A model generated the notes under the pieces. The model was given only the letters and a program-made list of their open reading frames with translations, was not told the origin of the DNA and searched no databases. Shown piece by piece: positions 60,387-64,000 of a stretch of DNA of 64,000 bases (the stretch's first letter is position 1; each line of letters starts with the position of its first letter). The position numbers and the translations under genes were made by a program. Origin of the DNA: Streptococcus viridans (GTDB lineage Bacteria; Bacillota; Bacilli; Lactobacillales; Streptococcaceae); the NCBI RefSeq assembly GCF_900636365.1, contig NZ_LR134266.1:1625501-1689500 (forward strand), written 5' to 3'.

Positions 60387-62603
60387 TTATTCTTTCGTTG
60401 CTTCACCTGCATCTTTGGCAAAGTCTTTTTTTGGTTTGTGGTGACGAGGACGATCGCCATGACGATGACCCTTATCCCCTTTTTCTTCTGCATGTTCCGG
60501 TTTTGGAGGACGAGGAAGAAGAGCTTTCATCGAAGCATCTACACGACCTTTTTCATCAATCTTGATGACCTTGACATCGACTTCGTCTCCGATTTCCACT
60601 AAATCTTCGACGCGGTTGGTACGTGTCCAAGCCATTTCAGAGATGTGTACGAGGGCATCTGTCTTATCAAAGAGGTTAACAAAGGCACCAAATTTCTCGA
60701 TACGCACCACTTTGGCATGGTAGACTTCGTCCACTTTGGCTTCACGCACCAAACCAGCAATGATTTCTTTAGCACGGTTGATTGCATCTTGGTCGCTAGA
60801 GTAGATAGATACATTTCCCTCTTCGTCGATATCAATCTTAACGCCTGTTTCAGCGATGATCTTGTCGATGGTTTCTCCACCCTTACCGATGACAATCTTA
60901 ATCTTGTCCACATCAATCTTGATAGTATCAATTTTCGGAGCAGTTGGAGCCAATTCTGGACGAACTTCTGGAATGGTTGCTTCGATCACATCAAGGATTT
61001 CAAAACGCGCTTTTTTAGCTTGAGCAAGAGCTTCAGTCAAGATTTCTGCAGTAATCCCTTGGATCTTAATATCCATTTGAAGGGCTGTAATCCCGTCACG
61101 CGTACCTGCAACCTTGAAGTCCATGTCGCCAAAGTGGTCTTCCAAACCTTGGATATCTGTCAATACGGTATAGTTATTTCCGTCAGAAATGAGACCCATG
61201 GCAATCCCTGCTACTGGCGCCTTGATTGGCACACCACCGGCCATAAGGGCAAGCGTTCCCGCACAGATAGAGGCTTGAGATGAAGAACCGTTTGATTCCA
61301 AAACTTCTGCCACCAAACGAATCGCATATGGGAATTCTTCCAAGCTTGGCAATACTTGAGCAAGAGCACGCTCGCCAAGAGCACCGTGACCAATCTCACG
61401 ACGACCAGGCGCACCGTAACGACCTGTTTCCCCTACAGAGTATTGTGGGAAGTTATAGTGGTGCATAAAGCGTTTCTTGTACTCTGGATCCAAGCCATCG
61501 ATGATTTGAGTTTCACCCATTGGCGCCAAAGTCAAGGTAGAAAGAGCCTGAGTTTGTCCACGAGTAAAGAGACCTGAACCGTGCACACGGGGAACGAAGT
61601 CAACAACCGCATCCAAAGGACGGATTTCATCGACCTTACGACCATCAGGACGAACCTTGTCTTCTGTGATCAAACGGCGCACTTCTGCGTGTTCCATTTG
61701 TTCCAAGATTTCAGCTACATCACGCATGATCCGGTCGAATTCTTCGTGGTCTGCATATTTTTCTTCGTAAGCAACTGTTACTTGGTCTTTTACTGCTTGA
61801 GTTGCAGCTTCACGAGCTAATTTTTCTTCTACTTGAACCGCTTTTTGAAGGTCGCTGTTGTAGGCTGCGATGATTTCAGCTTGCAAGTCAGCATCGACAC
61901 GAAGCAATTCCACTTCTGCTTTTTCCTTACCAACTGCCGCAACGATTTCTTCTTGGAAGGCAATCAATTCTTTAACAGCTTCGTGTCCTTTGAGAAGAGC
62001 TTCCAACATGATTTCTTCTGACAATTCTTTGGCACCAGACTCTACCATGTTGATAGCGTGCTTAGTACCAGCTACTGTCAATTCAAGAAGAGAGCGCTCG
62101 GCTTGTTCTTGCGTTGGGTTGATGATGATTTCCCCATCCACATACCCCACTTGTACCCCAGCAATTGGACCGTCAAACGGAATATCTGAGATAGAAAGGG
62201 CCAAGGATGAACCAAACATAGCTGCCATTGGTGCAGATGCATTTTCATCGTACGAAAGGACCGTATTGATGACTTGCACTTCGTTACGGAAGCCTTCCGC
62301 AAACATTGGACGGATTGGACGGTCAATCAAACGCGCTGTCAAAGTCGCATCTGTTGAAGGACGTCCTTCCCGTTTCATAAAGCCACCAGGAAACTTCCCA
62401 GCTGCATACATTTTTTCTTCGTAGTTGACTTGAAGCGGGAAGAAATCCCCAGTTGCCATCTTCTTAGACATAACGGCTGCCGTCAAGACAGTTGACTCAC
62501 CGTAACGTACCACAACAGAGCCATTTGCTTGCTTAGCAACCTGGCCAGTCTCTACGATCAACTCACGACCCGCAAAAGTCGTTTGAAACACATGTTTTGC
62601 CAT
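60387..62603 (-). CDS. pnp: polyribonucleotide nucleotidyltransferase
   Basis: 738 aa from ATG 62601-62603 ([10 protein letters not shown]), preceded by AAAGGGG; the frame runs on to 62738 but that part lies in repeat DNA. Two RNase PH domains, KH ([12 protein letters not shown]), S1 ([20 protein letters not shown]) and a charged His-rich tail. Degrades RNA 3' to 5' with phosphate. TATAAT on the minus strand at 62624-62629 may be its promoter. Confidence 0.96.
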   Translation of the reverse strand: MAKHVFQTTFAGRELIVETGQVAKQANGSVVVRYGESTVLTAAVMSKKMATGDFFPLQVNYEEKMYAAGKFPGGFMKREGRPSTDATLTARLIDRPIRPMFAEGFRNEVQVINTVLSYDENASAPMAAMFGSSLALSISDIPFDGPIAGVQVGYVDGEIIINPTQEQAERSLLELTVAGTKHAINMVESGAKELSEEIMLEALLKGHEAVKELIAFQEEIVAAVGKEKAEVELLRVDADLQAEIIAAYNSDLQKAVQVEEKLAREAATQAVKDQVTVAYEEKYADHEEFDRIMRDVAEILEQMEHAEVRRLITEDKVRPDGRKVDEIRPLDAVVDFVPRVHGSGLFTRGQTQALSTLTLAPMGETQIIDGLDPEYKKRFMHHYNFPQYSVGETGRYGAPGRREIGHGALGERALAQVLPSLEEFPYAIRLVAEVLESNGSSSQASICAGTLALMAGGVPIKAPVAGIAMGLISDGNNYTVLTDIQGLEDHFGDMDFKVAGTRDGITALQMDIKIQGITAEILTEALAQAKKARFEILDVIEATIPEVRPELAPTAPKIDTIKIDVDKIKIVIGKGGETIDKIIAETGVKIDIDEEGNVSIYSSDQDAINRAKEIIAGLVREAKVDEVYHAKVVRIEKFGAFVNLFDKTDALVHISEMAWTRTNRVEDLVEIGDEVDVKVIKIDEKGRVDASMKALLPRPPKPEHAEEKGDKGHRHGDRPRHHKPKKDFAKDAGEATKE

Positions 62604-62651
62604 TTTAATCCCCTTTGGATTGATAAAATTATACGACTTGCCTACAAAAAT

Positions 62652-62763
62652 CAGGATACAAAGGGCGTGAAGAATCCCGTATAAAAATAGGAGATTGACG
62701 CAGTGTGCCACGCACACTAGGAAATCTATCTTTTTCACTAGGGATTTAGCCCGTGTTCAACTA
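62652..62763. repeat. structured intergenic repeat, copy B
   Basis: Stems GGGC (62663-62666)/GCCC (62749-62752), AATCCC (62673-62678)/GGGATT (62741-62746), AGATT (62692-62696)/AATCT (62723-62727), AGTGTGC/GCACACT (62702-62718). Ends 49 bases before pnp. Confidence 0.8.
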
Positions 62764-62764
62764 T

Positions 62765-62876
62765 CAAGATACTAAGGCCGTCAAAAGCAAAGTAAAAATA
62801 GGAAACTGACGAAGTCTTCGATGAAGACAAGACAGTTTATCTTTTTTACACGGCTTTTAGGCCGGGTTCAATTACT
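62765..62876. repeat. structured intergenic repeat, copy C
   Basis: Stems GGCC/GGCC (62776-62779, 62860-62863), AAAAGC (62783-62788)/GCTTTT (62853-62858), AAACTG (62803-62808)/CAGTTT (62833-62838), GTCTTC/GAAGAC (62814-62828). Arm sequences differ from other copies, pairing kept. Confidence 0.8.
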
Positions 62877-63002
62877 CAAGATATTTTGGACGGTTCGGCT
62901 TGCCGAACATTTCTGTAGAAAAATAGGAAGGTGACGCCGCACTCGATGAGTGCTAGGAAGCTTATCTTTTTTCCTAAGAAATGAGGCCAAAATTCAATTA
63001 AT
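62877..63002. repeat. structured intergenic repeat, copy D, with extra hairpin
   Basis: Stems TTTTGG (62884-62889)/CCAAAA (62987-62992), ATTTCT (62909-62914)/AGAAAT (62977-62982), AAG/CTT, GCACTC/GAGTGC (62939-62953). An added hairpin GTTCGGC/GCCGAAC (62893-62908) makes this unit about 13-14 bases longer. Confidence 0.78.
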
Positions 63003-63096
63003 CAAGATACTAAGGCCTTAAACCGCTTAACGAAATATGGATTTCAACAGCCTTTCTGTATGTTATATCCTCATCTTTGTATCCAAGCACGTATAA
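63003..63096. repeat. degenerate repeat unit E
   Basis: Opens with CAAGATACTAAGGCC like copy C but lacks the core blocks; ends near TTTGTATCC. Probably a decayed copy. No gene is seen between 62604 and 63126. Confidence 0.5.
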
Positions 63097-63126
63097 CCTT
63101 TATTTTACCATATTCAAGCCCAAAAG

Positions 63127-63150
63127 AAAAAGGCTTTAAAAGCCTTTTTC
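63127..63150 (-). terminator. terminator of the right-edge gene
   Basis: AAAAAGGCTTT pairs with AAAGCCTTTTT. T-run on both strands. Confidence 0.85.
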
Positions 63151-63206
63151 GAGGAATATTTGATTTCCGCTTATTTTAAAATTCTAGAGCTAGATATAGC
63201 TACCGT

Positions 63207-64000
63207 CTATTTTCCATTCCACACATTTTCTTTACTAACGACATAGAATCGCGTTTTATGTTCTCCACCTGAATATTCTTTCTTACTCCGCTTCAACACA
63301 TAGCGCTCAAAAGGTTGAGAAGATGTCTTCACTCTAGTTGTTACTGTAACAGTATCATTCTCAACGACCCACTCATCCACTGAAGGAATGACAACCGCTG
63401 GACCAGCGCCTCCTCGTCCTCCAGGAACAAATTCAAAAAATTTCTTATCTTTCGAAGAGTATATCCAGCCTTGTTTTCTTTCTTTCGCAAGTTGAATTAA
63501 CTGATCTGTAGTCATAGACTGAATGGATTCTGATGTTTCTTTAGCTTCCAATTTTTTAATGACATTTGCAAGTTGATAGGTGTCCGGAGTATAAGTATTG
63601 AAATAATCTAAGAACATCCCCTCTGTATAAGAATAGATACCACTATGGTCATTTGATAAGTCTAATATAAAGGTTGGTTTGACCAATCTAGAATACATTA
63701 GAGCATACCCGTTCTCTACTACCGAGTGGATATCCTCTTGATCTTCCGCACTCAATCCTTTAACAGTGGATGCATTTCCTCCTTCCACTTTCGTCGTAAA
63801 TTCAAGCGCGATCCAACCTTGACCAGATTGGAGCTTGCCCCAGGTATAACCGTCAGCTGAAACTGTCTCTGTGATCGTGTAAACACCTTGCGGGATTGTT
63901 CCTACTTCCTCTCCATTGATCGATGCTTCTTTACGAATCCGAAGATCTGAGACTCCTACACGGACTTGAAAACTACTTGTTTGCTGCTCTGAGTTACTTG
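63207..64000 (-). CDS. SH3b-like domain protein, C-terminal part (partial)
   Basis: The frame stays open to the right edge, so the N-terminus lies outside; the GTG at 63786-63788 is internal. The first ~70 visible residues look like a bacterial SH3 domain (VGVSDLRIRKEASINGEEV, then WGKLQSGQGWIALEF), used to bind cell wall. The last ~190 residues have no family I recognise. Likely a secreted wall-binding or wall-lytic protein. Confidence 0.7.
   Translation of the reverse strand, partial: SNSEQQTSSFQVRVGVSDLRIRKEASINGEEVGTIPQGVYTITETVSADGYTWGKLQSGQGWIALEFTTKVEGGNASTVKGLSAEDQEDIHSVVENGYALMYSRLVKPTFILDLSNDHSGIYSYTEGMFLDYFNTYTPDTYQLANVIKKLEAKETSESIQSMTTDQLIQLAKERKQGWIYSSKDKKFFEFVPGGRGGAGPAVVIPSVDEWVVENDTVTVTTRVKTSSQPFERYVLKRSKKEYSGGEHKTRFYVVSKENVWNGK

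Noticed and set aside
62652..63096. CRISPR array
   Set aside because: Units are 112-126 bases with internal stems and no constant 25-40-base repeat with unique spacers; no cas genes nearby.

Overview
The window looks like chromosomal DNA from an oral Streptococcus of the mitis/sanguinis/parasanguinis type. The evidence is a full SpxB pyruvate oxidase, an HrcA/CIRCE heat-shock operon, an LPxTG-anchored zinc carboxypeptidase, the MsmK/DexB sugar pair, streptococcal operon orders (pnp-cysE-GNAT-cysS-mrnC; rlmB-yacP-degV; rplM-rpsI) and consensus CcpA sites. I cannot fix the species from sequence alone.

Layout. 1-7 kb: the 3' part of a PabB-PabC fusion, an alpha/beta hydrolase, a small-peptide plus ABC-2 exporter operon converging on a histidine kinase/response regulator pair, and a GH1 6-phospho-beta-glucosidase. 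7-20 kb: a VOC protein between twin terminators, spxB, SGNH hydrolase and HAD phosphatase, an AraC regulator, a membrane-anchored MutS-like ATPase with a CapA-like protein, an MsrA-MsrB fusion, class 1A pyrD and gdhA. 20-26 kb: hrcA-grpE-dnaK-dnaJ, with two extra genes between dnaK and dnaJ and structured DNA in the grpE-dnaK and dnaJ leaders. 26-32 kb: an LdcB-type carboxypeptidase, two tandem histidine phosphatases, a UPF0210 protein with an ACT protein, rhomboid-like and CPBP membrane proteins, and a CsbD protein.

32.4-45.6 kb is accessory DNA stacked against the 3' end of rpsI. A malolactic cassette (mleP, mleS, small XRE regulator, mleR) lies between two copies of a repeat, one of which still carries an rpsI-3'-end-like fragment. 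Next comes an integrated mobilizable element of about 8.1 kb (37,482-45,576) with 18-bp att repeats. It carries a tyrosine integrase, excisionase, pMV158-type Rep with a matching nick hairpin, an FtsK-like coupling protein, a sigma-like protein, and a cargo operon of HTH protein, small ORF and eukaryotic-like Ser/Thr kinase.

45.6-64 kb returns to core genes: rpsI-rplM with its leader, degV, yacP, rlmB, a FUSC-like membrane protein, the anchored M14 carboxypeptidase under a CcpA site, dexB and msmK, a PucR-like regulator, mrnC, cysS, GNAT, cysE and pnp. Upstream of pnp are tandem 112-126-bp repeats whose stems covary between copies; a fourth copy abuts dnaJ. The window ends inside a gene encoding an SH3b-like domain.

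The three most interesting signals are the covarying repeat family (dnaJ and pnp leaders), the HTH/small-ORF/kinase cargo operon, and a duplicated promoter-like block in the element that may be served by its own sigma-like factor.
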